Positions 1-7,803 of a stretch of DNA of 12,122 nt are shown piece by piece. This DNA comes from Alphaproteobacteria bacterium (GTDB taxonomy: Bacteria > Pseudomonadota > Alphaproteobacteria > RS24). Position 1 is the stretch's first letter. Each line of letters opens with the position of its first letter. A program made the translations under genes and the position numbers. The notes under the pieces were generated by a model. That model was not told the DNA's origin. It saw only the letters and a program-made list of their open reading frames with translations, and did not search any database. The DNA is taken from contig JAQWIP010000101.1 in NCBI GenBank assembly GCA_029248825.1, positions 1-12,122 of the forward strand, written 5' to 3'.

Positions 1-599
1 TGATCAACGACCACAGCAAATATTATCCGCTGTTTAGCGAGCGCGATTTTACTTGGAATAAAATCCGTCAGACCAATCGCAATCCGCTGCTCTATGCCAA
101 TATTGGCGCCGATGGCCTGAAGACGGGACACACATCGGAAAGCGGTTATGGGCTGGTGGCCTCGGCGGAGCAGAACGGGCGGCGGCTGATTTTGGTTATC
201 AATGGGCTGGATAGCAAACGTGCGCGCGCGCGCGAAGCTCGCAAATTGATGACCTATGGGTTTCGTAATTTCCAACGCGATTTGCTGGTCGAGGCCGGAC
301 AAGAGGTGGCCGAGTTCCCGGTATGGCATGGCGACCAAGACACGGTGAAAGTAACGACCGACCGCCGCTTTGACATTGTGACCCCGCGCAGCGGACGCCG
401 CAAAATGGTGGCCACGGTGACTTATGAAAAACCCGTGCTGGCGCCGATTTCCAAAGGCGACCGTCTGGGGGTTTTGAAAGTGACCTTGCCGAACTTGAGT
501 TCGCAAGAGATTGATTTGGTAGCGGCGGAAGGTGTCGGCAAGGGCAATGCGATTGGCCGCGCTATTTCCAGCCTAGTTTATTTGATTGTAGGGGATTGA
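1..599 (+). CDS. D-alanyl-D-alanine carboxypeptidase (peptidase S11), 3' part
   Basis: The gene is cut by the left edge. Reading from base 3 gives 198 complete residues up to the TGA at 597-599. The family is a periplasmic penicillin-binding protein that removes the terminal D-Ala from peptidoglycan pentapeptides. The visible part starts late in the catalytic domain. The third active-site motif, KTG, is at bases 120-128 inside DGLKTGHTSESGYGLVASA, which is typical of DacF/DacC/PBP5 proteins. After it comes a beta-rich domain of about 100 residues matching PBP5_C, and the protein ends in a short amphipathic stretch (AIGRAISSLVYLIVGD) that could be the membrane anchor. The SxxK and SxN motifs and the signal peptide would lie upstream and are not seen. 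tmk starts 2 bases after the stop, so the two are probably co-transcribed. The family is clear; which Dac paralogue it is cannot be decided. Confidence 0.93.
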   Translation, partial: INDHSKYYPLFSERDFTWNKIRQTNRNPLLYANIGADGLKTGHTSESGYGLVASAEQNGRRLILVINGLDSKRARAREARKLMTYGFRNFQRDLLVEAGQEVAEFPVWHGDQDTVKVTTDRRFDIVTPRSGRRKMVATVTYEKPVLAPISKGDRLGVLKVTLPNLSSQEIDLVAAEGVGKGNAIGRAISSLVYLIVGD

Positions 600-600
600 T

Positions 601-1224
601 ATGCGCGGAAAATTTATAAGTTTTGAAGGCGGCGAAGGCGGCGGCAAATCCACCCAAGCGGTTCGTTTGGCGGGTTTCTTGCGCAGCAAAGGCCTTGATG
701 TCGTGGAGACGCGCGAGCCGGGCGGCACGCAACAGGGCGAAGAATTGCGCGACCTTTTGGTGCAAGGCGACCCCGACCGCTGGTCGGCTTTCTCGGAATT
801 GCTGATGATGACGGCGGCGCGTGTGGAACATGTGAACCGCCTGATTGAGCCTGCTTTGGCAGCCGGAAAATGGGTCATCTGCGATCGCTTTTTGGATAGC
901 ACACTAGCCTATCAAGGGATTGCGGGCGGGCTTGGCCTTGATATGGTGCGCCCTTTGCAAGACACCGCCGTGGGAAGCACGCTGCCCGATGTCACGTTTT
1001 TGCTGGATGTGCGCGAAGAAGCAGGGCTGCAACGGGCTGAAAAACGCGGCGGTGCCGCACGCTTTGAAAAGAAGCAGGCGGAGTTCCACAGCAAAGTTCG
1101 CGACGGATTTCTGGCGCTGGCGGCCGAAAGCCCAATCCGCATGGTCGTGGTGGATGCGGAAGATACATTCGATGCCGTCTGGCAACAAATTGAAGGCGAG
1201 ATGAAGCAGCGCTTTAAACTTTAG
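601..1224 (+). CDS. tmk: Thymidylate kinase (dTMP kinase)
   Basis: The cytoplasmic enzyme phosphorylates dTMP to dTDP with ATP, the step common to de novo and salvage dTTP synthesis. At 207 residues it has the usual family length. Visible motifs are a P-loop GGEGGGKST at residues 10-18, the TREPGGT segment at 37-43, and the DR-type dTMP-binding motif CDRFLDSTLAYQG at 94-106. A lid-like RAEKRGGAARFEKK stretch sits in the last third. The P-loop has Gly where many bacterial enzymes have Ala (GGEGAGKST), a mild change. ATG 601 is preceded by AGGGGA at 590-595, 5 nt away, inside the end of the carboxypeptidase gene. The stop is 23 nt before holB, and tmk-holB pairs are very common in bacteria. Confidence 0.97.
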   Translation: MRGKFISFEGGEGGGKSTQAVRLAGFLRSKGLDVVETREPGGTQQGEELRDLLVQGDPDRWSAFSELLMMTAARVEHVNRLIEPALAAGKWVICDRFLDSTLAYQGIAGGLGLDMVRPLQDTAVGSTLPDVTFLLDVREEAGLQRAEKRGGAARFEKKQAEFHSKVRDGFLALAAESPIRMVVVDAEDTFDAVWQQIEGEMKQRFKL

Positions 1225-1247
1225 CCTGTTTCCGCTTAGATAGGCGC

Positions 1248-2354
1248 ATGAGCCAAGCTGACATTACCGAACCGCTCCCCGATGTGGATGGAGACCATCC
1301 GCCGCGTTTCACCCGCGCGCTGATTGGCCATGAGCGGGCGCAAAGCGATTTTCTCAGCGCTTTGCAAGGCACCCGACTGCCCCATGCTTGGCTGTTGTCG
1401 GGGCCAGAGGGCATCGGCAAGGCGAGCTTTGCTTATATGGTGGCGCGCGCGGTTTTATCGGCGCCCAGTCCGCAGGCCATCCAAGAGCTATCGCCCGTGC
1501 GCGATACGCCAGAGACGCAGCTGATTGAAAACAGCGTGCATCCCGACCTTTATGTGTTGAACCGCCGCTATAACCCTAAAACCGAAAAGTTTCGCGGCGA
1601 TATTAGCGTCGACGATACGCGCGAGATGAAAAAGGCTTTCGGCCTCAGTGCCTCGCGCGGCGGCTGGCGCATTGCGATTATCGATAGTATCGATGAAATG
1701 AATAAGAGCAGCGTCAATGCGCTTTTGAAGCTAATTGAGGAGCCGCCAGAGAAATGCCTGTTCCTCATTGTCTGCCATAATCCGGGGCGGGTTTTGGACA
1801 CCATTCGCTCGCGCTGTCGGCAATTGTCGTTTGGGGCGCTGGACGAAAGCCATTTGCAGCAGATTATTGCCGGACGATTAGAGGCCGTGGATGAGAATGA
1901 AGCAGCGGCGGCGGCGTTTCTGGCCGAGGGAAGCGCCGGGCGCGCCCTCATGCTGGCCGAAATGGGCGGCTTTGACCTTTATCGCGATATGGTGGGCGTG
2001 CTGGAAGGCTTGCCACAGTTGGATATGGAGGCCTTGCATGGGCTGGCTGGACGCTTTGGGGCGCGCAGTGAGCCGCAACGCTTTCGGCTGTTTTGCTATT
2101 TGCTGAGCGGCTGGTTGCATCGGGTGGTGCGCGTGGCCTCGACGGGGCAGGGGTTTCAGCCGGTGTTTCAAGGCGAAGCCGATCTGGTGGAGCGCTTGGT
2201 GGCGGGCGATTTACCGCTTGAACCCTTGCTTTCGCTATGGGAGAAAGTGCAGCATCAGGTGCGCCAAATCGAAGGGCTGAACCTGGATAAGAAGCAAGCC
2301 ATTATGGAATGGATTGGCCGTTTGGCGGAAATTATCCGTATGAAATCGGCTTAA
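1248..2354 (+). CDS. holB: DNA polymerase III subunit delta' (clamp-loader)
   Basis: This is the delta' subunit of the clamp loader, which helps load the beta sliding clamp on DNA. The 368-residue protein has the AAA+ layout: a Walker A-like GPEGIGKAS at residues 52-60, a Walker B-like IIDSIDEMN at 144-152, the SSVNALLKLIEEPPE helix at about 154-168, and the SRC motif at 188-190 that supplies the arginine finger to the neighbouring subunit. The four-cysteine zinc module of E. coli delta' is absent: the stretch between Walker A and Walker B (about residues 61-143) has no cysteine. The C-terminal helical collar domain fills residues from about 210 to the end. ATG 1248 has only a weak AGG at 1242-1244 before it. 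Position between tmk and metG supports the call. Confidence 0.95.
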   Translation: MSQADITEPLPDVDGDHPPRFTRALIGHERAQSDFLSALQGTRLPHAWLLSGPEGIGKASFAYMVARAVLSAPSPQAIQELSPVRDTPETQLIENSVHPDLYVLNRRYNPKTEKFRGDISVDDTREMKKAFGLSASRGGWRIAIIDSIDEMNKSSVNALLKLIEEPPEKCLFLIVCHNPGRVLDTIRSRCRQLSFGALDESHLQQIIAGRLEAVDENEAAAAAFLAEGSAGRALMLAEMGGFDLYRDMVGVLEGLPQLDMEALHGLAGRFGARSEPQRFRLFCYLLSGWLHRVVRVASTGQGFQPVFQGEADLVERLVAGDLPLEPLLSLWEKVQHQVRQIEGLNLDKKQAIMEWIGRLAEIIRMKSA

Positions 2355-2376
2355 AAAACCGCGTTAGGAAGTTAAA

Positions 2377-3930
2377 GTGTCAGATAAGAATTTTCTCATA
2401 ACGACCGCAATTTCTTACCCAAATGGCGTTCCCCACATTGGCCATGCCTATGAGGTTATGGCCACGGATGCGATTGCGCGCTATCACCGTTTGAGCGGCG
2501 AGACGGTTTATTTTTCTACCGGAACCGATGACCACGGGCAGAAAATGGTGCAAACCGCGCGCGCCCAAGAGAAAACCGCGCAGCAATTGGCCGATGAGCT
2601 GACGCCGGCTTTTCGCCAAATGGCCGATGCGTTGAATTGCAGCCATGATGATTTTATTCGCACTTGCGAGCCGCGCCATCATGCGGCCGTGCAAGAGATT
2701 TGGCGGCGCATTGCGGCCAAGGGCGAGATTTATAAAGACAGTTATGCGGGCTGGTATTCGGTGCGCGACGAAGCGTTTTACACCGAAAGCGAAGTGACGC
2801 AGACCCCCGATGGCGAAAAGCTAAGTCCGCAAGGCACGCCGGTGGAATGGTTGGAAGAGGATAGTTATTTTTTCAAACTCTCGGCCTATCAAGACAAATT
2901 ATTGGCGCATTTTGAAGCCAATCCGCAATTCTTGCAGCCCGAAAGCCGTCGCAACGAGGTGGTTTCTTTTCTGAAGGGCGGTTTGCGCGATTTATCGATT
3001 TCGCGCACCGCCTTTGATTGGGGCGTGCCCGTGCCAGACGATCCAGACCATGTGATTTACGTTTGGATGGATGCGCTGACCAATTATCTCTCGGTCTTGG
3101 GGTTTCCCGAGCAGGATGGGCGCTATGCTGATTTTTGGCCTGCGGGTTTGCATGTGATTGGCAAAGACATCACGCGGTTTCACACCGTCTATTGGCCAGC
3201 CTTCCTAATGGCGGCCGATTTGCCTTTGCCGGAACAAGTTTTCGCGCATGGATTTTTAACCGTGAAGGGCGAGAAAATGTCGAAATCGCTCGGCAATGTT
3301 CTCGACCCCTTTGGTTTGGCCGAGCATTATGGTGTCGATGCTTTGCGCTATTTCTTCTTGCGCGAAGTGCCATTTGGCCGCGACGGCAGCTTTAGCGATG
3401 AGGCGATTGTCAATCGGGTGAACGCCGATTTGGCCAATGATATAGGCAATCTGGCGCAGCGCAGCTTGTCGATGATTGGCAAAAATTGCGCCGCTAAATT
3501 GCCCACGCCACAAGCCTTTAGCGAAGAAGACAATGCCATTTTAGCGCTTTTGGATGGCCTGAAGCCGCGCACGGATGCGGCCATGCAGGGGCATGAAATT
3601 CATAATTATTTGGCCTGCGTGATGGAAGCCGTGTCGGAGGCCAATCGGTATTTTGCGGCGCAAGAGCCTTGGGCTTTGAAAACAGAAAATCCGGAGCGCA
3701 TGGGCACGGTGCTTTATGTTACCGCAGAAGTGGTGCGCCAAGCGGCGATTTTGCTGCAACCCGTGATACCCGAAGGTGCGGCCAAACTGTTAGATTATTT
3801 AGCCGTTTCGCCGGACGCGCGCAGTTTCGCGCATCTGGGCGCCGCGCATCGTTTGACACCAGATATGGATTTGCCGACCCCGCAAGGTGTGTTTCCCCGC
3901 CTCACGATTATGGAAGAGCCGGCTGAATAA
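2377..3930 (+). CDS. metG: Methionyl-tRNA synthetase
   Basis: This class I aminoacyl-tRNA synthetase charges tRNA-Met in the cytoplasm. The protein has 517 residues. The HIGH signature is exact at residues 20-23 (PNGVPHIGHAYE) and KMSKS is exact at 300-304 (VKGEKMSKSLGNVLDPFG). The STGTDDHGQK stretch after HIGH also fits MetRS. The connective-peptide region reads AGWYSVRDEAFYTESEV where zinc-binding versions carry CxxC pairs, so this is the cysteine-free form. The length leaves room for the helical anticodon-binding domain (about 380-500) but not for the EMAP-like C-terminal tRNA-binding domain of E. coli MetG. The start is GTG at 2377, with a good AGGAAG at 2366-2371 five bases upstream and the correct N-terminus (NFLITTAISYPNG). 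It lies 22 nt after holB and probably shares its operon. Confidence 0.97.
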   Translation: MSDKNFLITTAISYPNGVPHIGHAYEVMATDAIARYHRLSGETVYFSTGTDDHGQKMVQTARAQEKTAQQLADELTPAFRQMADALNCSHDDFIRTCEPRHHAAVQEIWRRIAAKGEIYKDSYAGWYSVRDEAFYTESEVTQTPDGEKLSPQGTPVEWLEEDSYFFKLSAYQDKLLAHFEANPQFLQPESRRNEVVSFLKGGLRDLSISRTAFDWGVPVPDDPDHVIYVWMDALTNYLSVLGFPEQDGRYADFWPAGLHVIGKDITRFHTVYWPAFLMAADLPLPEQVFAHGFLTVKGEKMSKSLGNVLDPFGLAEHYGVDALRYFFLREVPFGRDGSFSDEAIVNRVNADLANDIGNLAQRSLSMIGKNCAAKLPTPQAFSEEDNAILALLDGLKPRTDAAMQGHEIHNYLACVMEAVSEANRYFAAQEPWALKTENPERMGTVLYVTAEVVRQAAILLQPVIPEGAAKLLDYLAVSPDARSFAHLGAAHRLTPDMDLPTPQGVFPRLTIMEEPAE

Positions 3931-4041
3931 CTGTGGCTTTTGGGCAACTATTGATTGTCTGCATCGGGGATATTTGTTTATTCTCTTGAACTGAGCACGG
4001 TTGATTTATCATCCTAGCCGTGTGGGAGTTTGGGAGTAGTT
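3931..4041 (+). promoter_or_regulatory. metG-ntrY gap, possible promoter
   Basis: This is the only long gap in the first 11.4 kb and a reasonable place for a promoter serving ntrYX-trkAH-dat. The best sigma70-like pair I can see is TTGAAC at 3986-3991 and TATCAT at 4007-4012, but the spacing is only 15 bp, so this is weak. I see no strong terminator hairpin with a T-run behind metG, so read-through from metG is also possible. No small gene is visible. Confidence 0.25.
4032..4036 (+). promoter_or_regulatory. Shine-Dalgarno that decides the ntrY start
   Basis: GGGAG lies 5 nt before ATG 4042. An in-frame TTG at 4030 would give four more residues, but the nearest purine-rich site (GGGAG at 4024-4028) would be only 1 nt from it. 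ATG 4042 is therefore preferred. The same heptamer TGGGAGT occurs twice, at 4023-4029 and 4031-4037. Confidence 0.7.
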
Positions 4042-6360
4042 ATGTTAGGCCTTGGTCGGCTCGCACAAAATTTGCGTTTTGGTTGGACTGTTTTTATTCG
4101 GGGTTTGAGGCTGCGTTTGCCGTCGTCTCCCTCGTCTCGTTTTGCCAGATTGGGCTGGGGCGATTTGGCTCGCTATACGGCCTTGGGCTTTGCCTTAATG
4201 GGCTTGGCCTCCGGCACGTTGACCTATTTGGTTTTGAGCAATCTCACGCCCATCACGCCGTCCCGCGAAGTGGTTTGGACTTTGCTTTCCATCAATTTAT
4301 TCATCATCACGGGATTGTTTTTCGTGCTTTTGGCGCAAGCGCTGCGCCTGCGTCGGCGCCGCCGCGAGGGCAAGGCGGGGGCTTATATGCATGGCCGAAT
4401 GGTCATTCTGTTCTCGCTCATCACCACGGTGCCAGCTATTTTAGTGGCGATTTTTGCCATTGTGATGATGAGCCGAGGGCTGGATTATTGGTTCTCGGCG
4501 CGCACCAAAACCATCATCAATAACACCACTGCCGTGGCCAATGCTTATCTCAGCGAACAACGCAATAGCCTGCAAAGCGATATCTCGGTGATGGCCAGAG
4601 ACCTATCGCAAGCGCGCGGTCTGTTGGCCAGCGATCCGGCGCGCTTCACCAAATTCTTGCGCGCCCAAGCTGGTTTGCGAAAATTGCCGCAAGCCCTAGT
4701 GGTGGATGAAACGGGGCGGGTGATTTTTCAAGCCGTGCCCGAGCAAACCATTTTAACCAGCCTGCCACCCCGCGAAGCCTTTGCCGCCGCAAGCAGTTCT
4801 ACCGTGGTGATGAGCGGGACGAGCCGTGGGCAGATTTTGGCCTTGCGAGAAATCGCTGGCACGCAAGGCATGTATCTTTATGGCGCGCGCATTCTCTCGG
4901 CCAATGTGGTGCAGCAATTGCGCCAAACCGATGCGGCGGTGCGCGATTATTCGGCGATGGAGAAACGTCGTTTCGAGACCCAATTAACCTTCGCCTTGGT
5001 TTATATCGTGATGACTTTGGTCCTGCTTTTGTCCGCCATTTGGTTGGGTCTGTCTTTGGCCGATAGATTGGTAATGCCCATCGGTCGGCTGATTTATGCG
5101 GCGCGGCGCTTGGGGGAAGGCGAGCTGCAAACCCGCGTGACGACCGATACCATGCGCGACAATGATGAGATTGACGAGCTGGCCTCGACCTTTAATGAAA
5201 TGGCCGAGCGCATTGGCACGCAACAAGAAGACTTGATGGAAGCGCATAAAGATTTGGATGTGCGCGCGCGCTTCACCGAGACGGTGCTGCACGGCGTGTC
5301 GTCGGGTGTTGTGGGCATCAATGAAAAAGGCATTATCCAGCACGCCAATGAAGCGGCGGGCGCGCTCTATGAAAAACAAGCCGATGAACTGCTCGGGCAA
5401 AGATTATCCGAAATCATGCCAGAGTTCGCCGAGCTGGTGGCCAATGCCAAGACCCGCCAGACTTTGGTGACGGGGCAGGTGAGCCGCCAAGATGCTGCCA
5501 AAAAGGGACATATCATTCAGGCCTCGGCGGCGGTGATGGGCGTGTCGGACAATGCCCATAGCGCCATTGTGATTACCTTTGATGACATTACCGAATTGCT
5601 GACGGCGCAACGCAATGCGGTTTGGGCGGATATCGCGCGGCGCATCGCGCATGAAATTAAAAATCCGCTGACGCCCATTCAGCTTTCGGCCGAGCGCTTG
5701 CAATCTAAATATGGCGACACGATTGGCGACAGCGGCGAGATTTTCAAAAAATGCACTCAGACGATTATTCGCCAAGTGGAAGACATTGGCCGCATGGTCG
5801 ATGAGTTCGCCGATTTTGCGCGCATGCCCGTGCCGGTGATGGAGCCGTTTGATTTGCATAATGTGGTGTCGCAAACCGCGCTTTTGCAGCGCGTTGCGTT
5901 TCGCGACATCACCTATCGCGTCACCTGTCCAGACGCCATAGAGATGCATGGCGATCGTCGTTTGATTAGCCAAATGCTGACCAATATTTTGAAAAACGCG
6001 GCTGAAGCCATGCACCTTCAAGAGGGCGAAAAACGCATTGAGCTTTCGGTGACGCAAAGCACCAATCAACTTCAGATTGCGGTCAGCGACACAGGGCCCG
6101 GGTGGCCCGATGGCGAGCGCTATCTTTTACTGGAACCCTATAATACGTCGCGCGAGGCCGGCACGGGGCTGGGCTTATCGATTGTTAAAAAGGTTATGGA
6201 AGACCACGGCGGCAAGCTTGTGCTTGACGATGCGCCATGGAGTTCGTCTGGCGGGACGGGCGCAAAAGTGCAGATGGAATTTCCTCTGCAAACCCAAAAA
6301 GCCAATTCGGAAAAAGGGCAAAAAATGGCTGGGGTATCTAAGAAACTAGAGGAATTGTGA
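4042..6360 (+). CDS. ntrY: Nitrogen/redox sensor histidine kinase NtrY
   Basis: This is the membrane-bound kinase of the NtrYX two-component system, known in alphaproteobacteria for roles in nitrogen metabolism, redox response and envelope control. The 772-residue protein shows three N-terminal membrane segments (about 45-65, 79-101, 120-143), an extracytoplasmic region of about 170 residues, and a fourth segment (about 316-340). Then follow HAMP (340-395), PAS (405-515) and the kinase core. The phospho-acceptor is H537 in ARRIAHEIKNPLTP; the N-box is LTNILKNAAEAM with N652; the G1 box is DTGPG at 683-687; and GTGLGLS lies at 707-713. A charged tail of about 25 residues follows the ATPase domain. 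The TGA overlaps the ntrX ATG by one base, showing translational coupling to its cognate regulator. No ntrB or ntrC gene lies upstream, unlike many alphaproteobacterial loci. Confidence 0.96.
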   Translation: MLGLGRLAQNLRFGWTVFIRGLRLRLPSSPSSRFARLGWGDLARYTALGFALMGLASGTLTYLVLSNLTPITPSREVVWTLLSINLFIITGLFFVLLAQALRLRRRRREGKAGAYMHGRMVILFSLITTVPAILVAIFAIVMMSRGLDYWFSARTKTIINNTTAVANAYLSEQRNSLQSDISVMARDLSQARGLLASDPARFTKFLRAQAGLRKLPQALVVDETGRVIFQAVPEQTILTSLPPREAFAAASSSTVVMSGTSRGQILALREIAGTQGMYLYGARILSANVVQQLRQTDAAVRDYSAMEKRRFETQLTFALVYIVMTLVLLLSAIWLGLSLADRLVMPIGRLIYAARRLGEGELQTRVTTDTMRDNDEIDELASTFNEMAERIGTQQEDLMEAHKDLDVRARFTETVLHGVSSGVVGINEKGIIQHANEAAGALYEKQADELLGQRLSEIMPEFAELVANAKTRQTLVTGQVSRQDAAKKGHIIQASAAVMGVSDNAHSAIVITFDDITELLTAQRNAVWADIARRIAHEIKNPLTPIQLSAERLQSKYGDTIGDSGEIFKKCTQTIIRQVEDIGRMVDEFADFARMPVPVMEPFDLHNVVSQTALLQRVAFRDITYRVTCPDAIEMHGDRRLISQMLTNILKNAAEAMHLQEGEKRIELSVTQSTNQLQIAVSDTGPGWPDGERYLLLEPYNTSREAGTGLGLSIVKKVMEDHGGKLVLDDAPWSSSGGTGAKVQMEFPLQTQKANSEKGQKMAGVSKKLEEL
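6349..6354 (+). promoter_or_regulatory. Shine-Dalgarno that decides the ntrX start
   Basis: GAGGAA inside the last ntrY codons is 5 nt before ATG 6360 but only 2 nt before the alternative in-frame GTG at 6357. ATG 6360 is preferred, so its A is the last base of the ntrY TGA stop. Confidence 0.65.
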
Positions 6361-7754
6361 TGTTTGGAGATGTGTTAATTGTAGATGATGAACGCGATAT
6401 TTGCGACTTGGTCGCGGGCGTTCTCGAGGATGCGGGCTATGAGGCAAGAGTGGCCTTCGATAGCGATAGTGCGTTGCGTGAAATTACCAAAAGGCGCCCC
6501 GCCATGGTGCTTTTGGATGTCTGGCTGCAAGGCAGTCGGCTCGATGGATTGGAATTCTTGAGCATTCTGCACGAGCGATATCCAGATTTACCGGTCGTGG
6601 TGATATCGGGGCATGGCAATATTGATACGGCCGTGACGGCCATTCGAAATGGCGCTTATGACTATATTGAAAAGCCGTTTAAATCAGACAAGCTGCTGGT
6701 GACGGCTCGCCGTGCCATTGAATCGGCGCGACTGCTGCGCGAGAACACCGAGTTGAAACGACGCGCTTCCGTGCAGTTTGCCCTGATTGGCAATGCCTCG
6801 GCGATGGAACAGCTTAGCACCAAGATTGATAAATTGGCGCAATCCAATAGTCGCGTCATGATTGTTGGGCCTTCGGGGTCGGGCAAGGAAGCGGCGGCGC
6901 ATCAATTGCATTCGCGCTCTCCGCGTTCGAGCAATAATTTCATCGGCATTCACGCGTCCATGATGGAGGGCGCCGAAGAGCAAGTCGACCGCTTGCTATT
7001 TGGCTATGAAGATGCGGGCGAAGTGGAAGCTGGCCTCATCGAGCAAGCCCATGGCGGCACGCTGTATTTGGATGAAATTTGCAACTTCCCGCAGAAGCAG
7101 CAAAAGGCGCTGTTGAAAATGCTGGTGGAGGGGTCCATCACCCGCGTCGGTGGCGCCCAGAGCGTGAGTATTGAGGCTCGTGTTTTATCGTCGTGTAGCG
7201 GCAATGTCGAAAAGCGCATTCAAGATGGTCATTTGCGCGAGGACTTATATCATCGCCTTAACGTGATGACTTTGGATGTGCCGGGCTTAAGCCAGCGGCG
7301 TGATGATATTCCCTATCTGGTGAATTACTTCGTCTCCATGTTGGCGGCGCAAATGAATATGCCCTTGCGGGTGGCCGATGAGGATGTGCTGGCGGTTTTG
7401 CAATCGCATGATTGGCCGGGCAATGTGCGCCAATTGCGCCATACGGTAGAGCATATGATGCTGACCAGCCATGCCACGGGCAGCGAAAATCTGACTTTGG
7501 ATCATCTGCCCAAAGAGATTGTTTCGGATACGGATGTGGCCGAAAACGTTGGCCAGCAACGCCATATTATGTCGCTGCCCTTGCGCGATGCTCGCGAGTG
7601 TTTTGAGCATGATTACCTTGTGGCGCAGATAGAGCGGTTTTCGGGCAATGTCTCTAGAACCGCAGAATTCATTGGGATGGAGCGTTCTGCGCTGCATCGG
7701 AAAATGAAATCTCTTGGTATTTCGGGCGGTAATCATGCTAAAAGCCACGTATAG
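6360..7754 (+). CDS. ntrX: NtrC-family response regulator NtrX
   Basis: This is the cognate regulator of NtrY (464 residues from ATG 6360; GTG 6357 would add one). The receiver domain (about 4-120) has the acidic pair D9/D10, the phospho-acceptor D53, S83 and K105 (EKPF). The AAA+ domain has Walker A GPSGSGKE at 170-177, Walker B GGTLYLDE at 232-239, an LREDLYHRLNV stretch, and WPGNVRQLRH from 352. The GAFTGA loop that NtrC-type activators use to contact sigma54 is missing: the stretch reads LLFGYEDAGEVEAGLIEQA. This matches the known oddity of alphaproteobacterial NtrX (I recall it from Brucella) and argues against classical sigma54 activation. A Fis-type helix-turn-helix is at about 418-455 (GNVSRTAEFIGMERSALHRK). 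trkA follows after 49 nt. Confidence 0.96.
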   Translation: MFGDVLIVDDERDICDLVAGVLEDAGYEARVAFDSDSALREITKRRPAMVLLDVWLQGSRLDGLEFLSILHERYPDLPVVVISGHGNIDTAVTAIRNGAYDYIEKPFKSDKLLVTARRAIESARLLRENTELKRRASVQFALIGNASAMEQLSTKIDKLAQSNSRVMIVGPSGSGKEAAAHQLHSRSPRSSNNFIGIHASMMEGAEEQVDRLLFGYEDAGEVEAGLIEQAHGGTLYLDEICNFPQKQQKALLKMLVEGSITRVGGAQSVSIEARVLSSCSGNVEKRIQDGHLREDLYHRLNVMTLDVPGLSQRRDDIPYLVNYFVSMLAAQMNMPLRVADEDVLAVLQSHDWPGNVRQLRHTVEHMMLTSHATGSENLTLDHLPKEIVSDTDVAENVGQQRHIMSLPLRDARECFEHDYLVAQIERFSGNVSRTAEFIGMERSALHRKMKSLGISGGNHAKSHV

Positions 7755-7755
7755 A

Positions 7756-7792
7756 TAGCGAATAGGTAGCGAAAGCTATATCTGCGTAGCGA
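7756..7792 (+). repeat. Three TAGCGA repeats in the ntrX-trkA gap
   Basis: TAGCGA occurs at 7756-7761, 7767-7772 and 7787-7792, that is with start-to-start steps of 11 and 20 bp, close to one and two helical turns. All three copies lie within the 49-nt intergenic gap. The role is unknown. They could be operator half-sites facing one side of the helix, or chance in a short AG-rich spacer. Confidence 0.5.
7766..7779 (+). other. Small RNA hairpin with GAAA loop before trkA
   Basis: TAGC (7767-7770) and GCTA (7775-7778) pair around the loop GAAA, and a G-U closes the base (7766/7779). This is a 5-bp stem with a GNRA-type tetraloop in the ntrX-trkA mRNA spacer, about 25 nt upstream of the trkA start. 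No T-run follows, so it is not a rho-independent terminator. It could affect mRNA processing or stability. Confidence 0.35.
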
Positions 7793-7803
7793 GGTAAAGG
7801 CGC

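Noticed and set aside
4030..4041. TTG 4030 as the ntrY start
   Set aside because: ATG 4042 has a GGGAG at ideal distance, while TTG 4030 has the nearest purine run only 1 nt away.
5404..6069. Minus-strand open frame of 221 codons opposite ntrY
   Set aside because: It lies entirely within the kinase-coding part of ntrY, has no recognisable domain and a His/Arg-rich composition typical of antisense frames.
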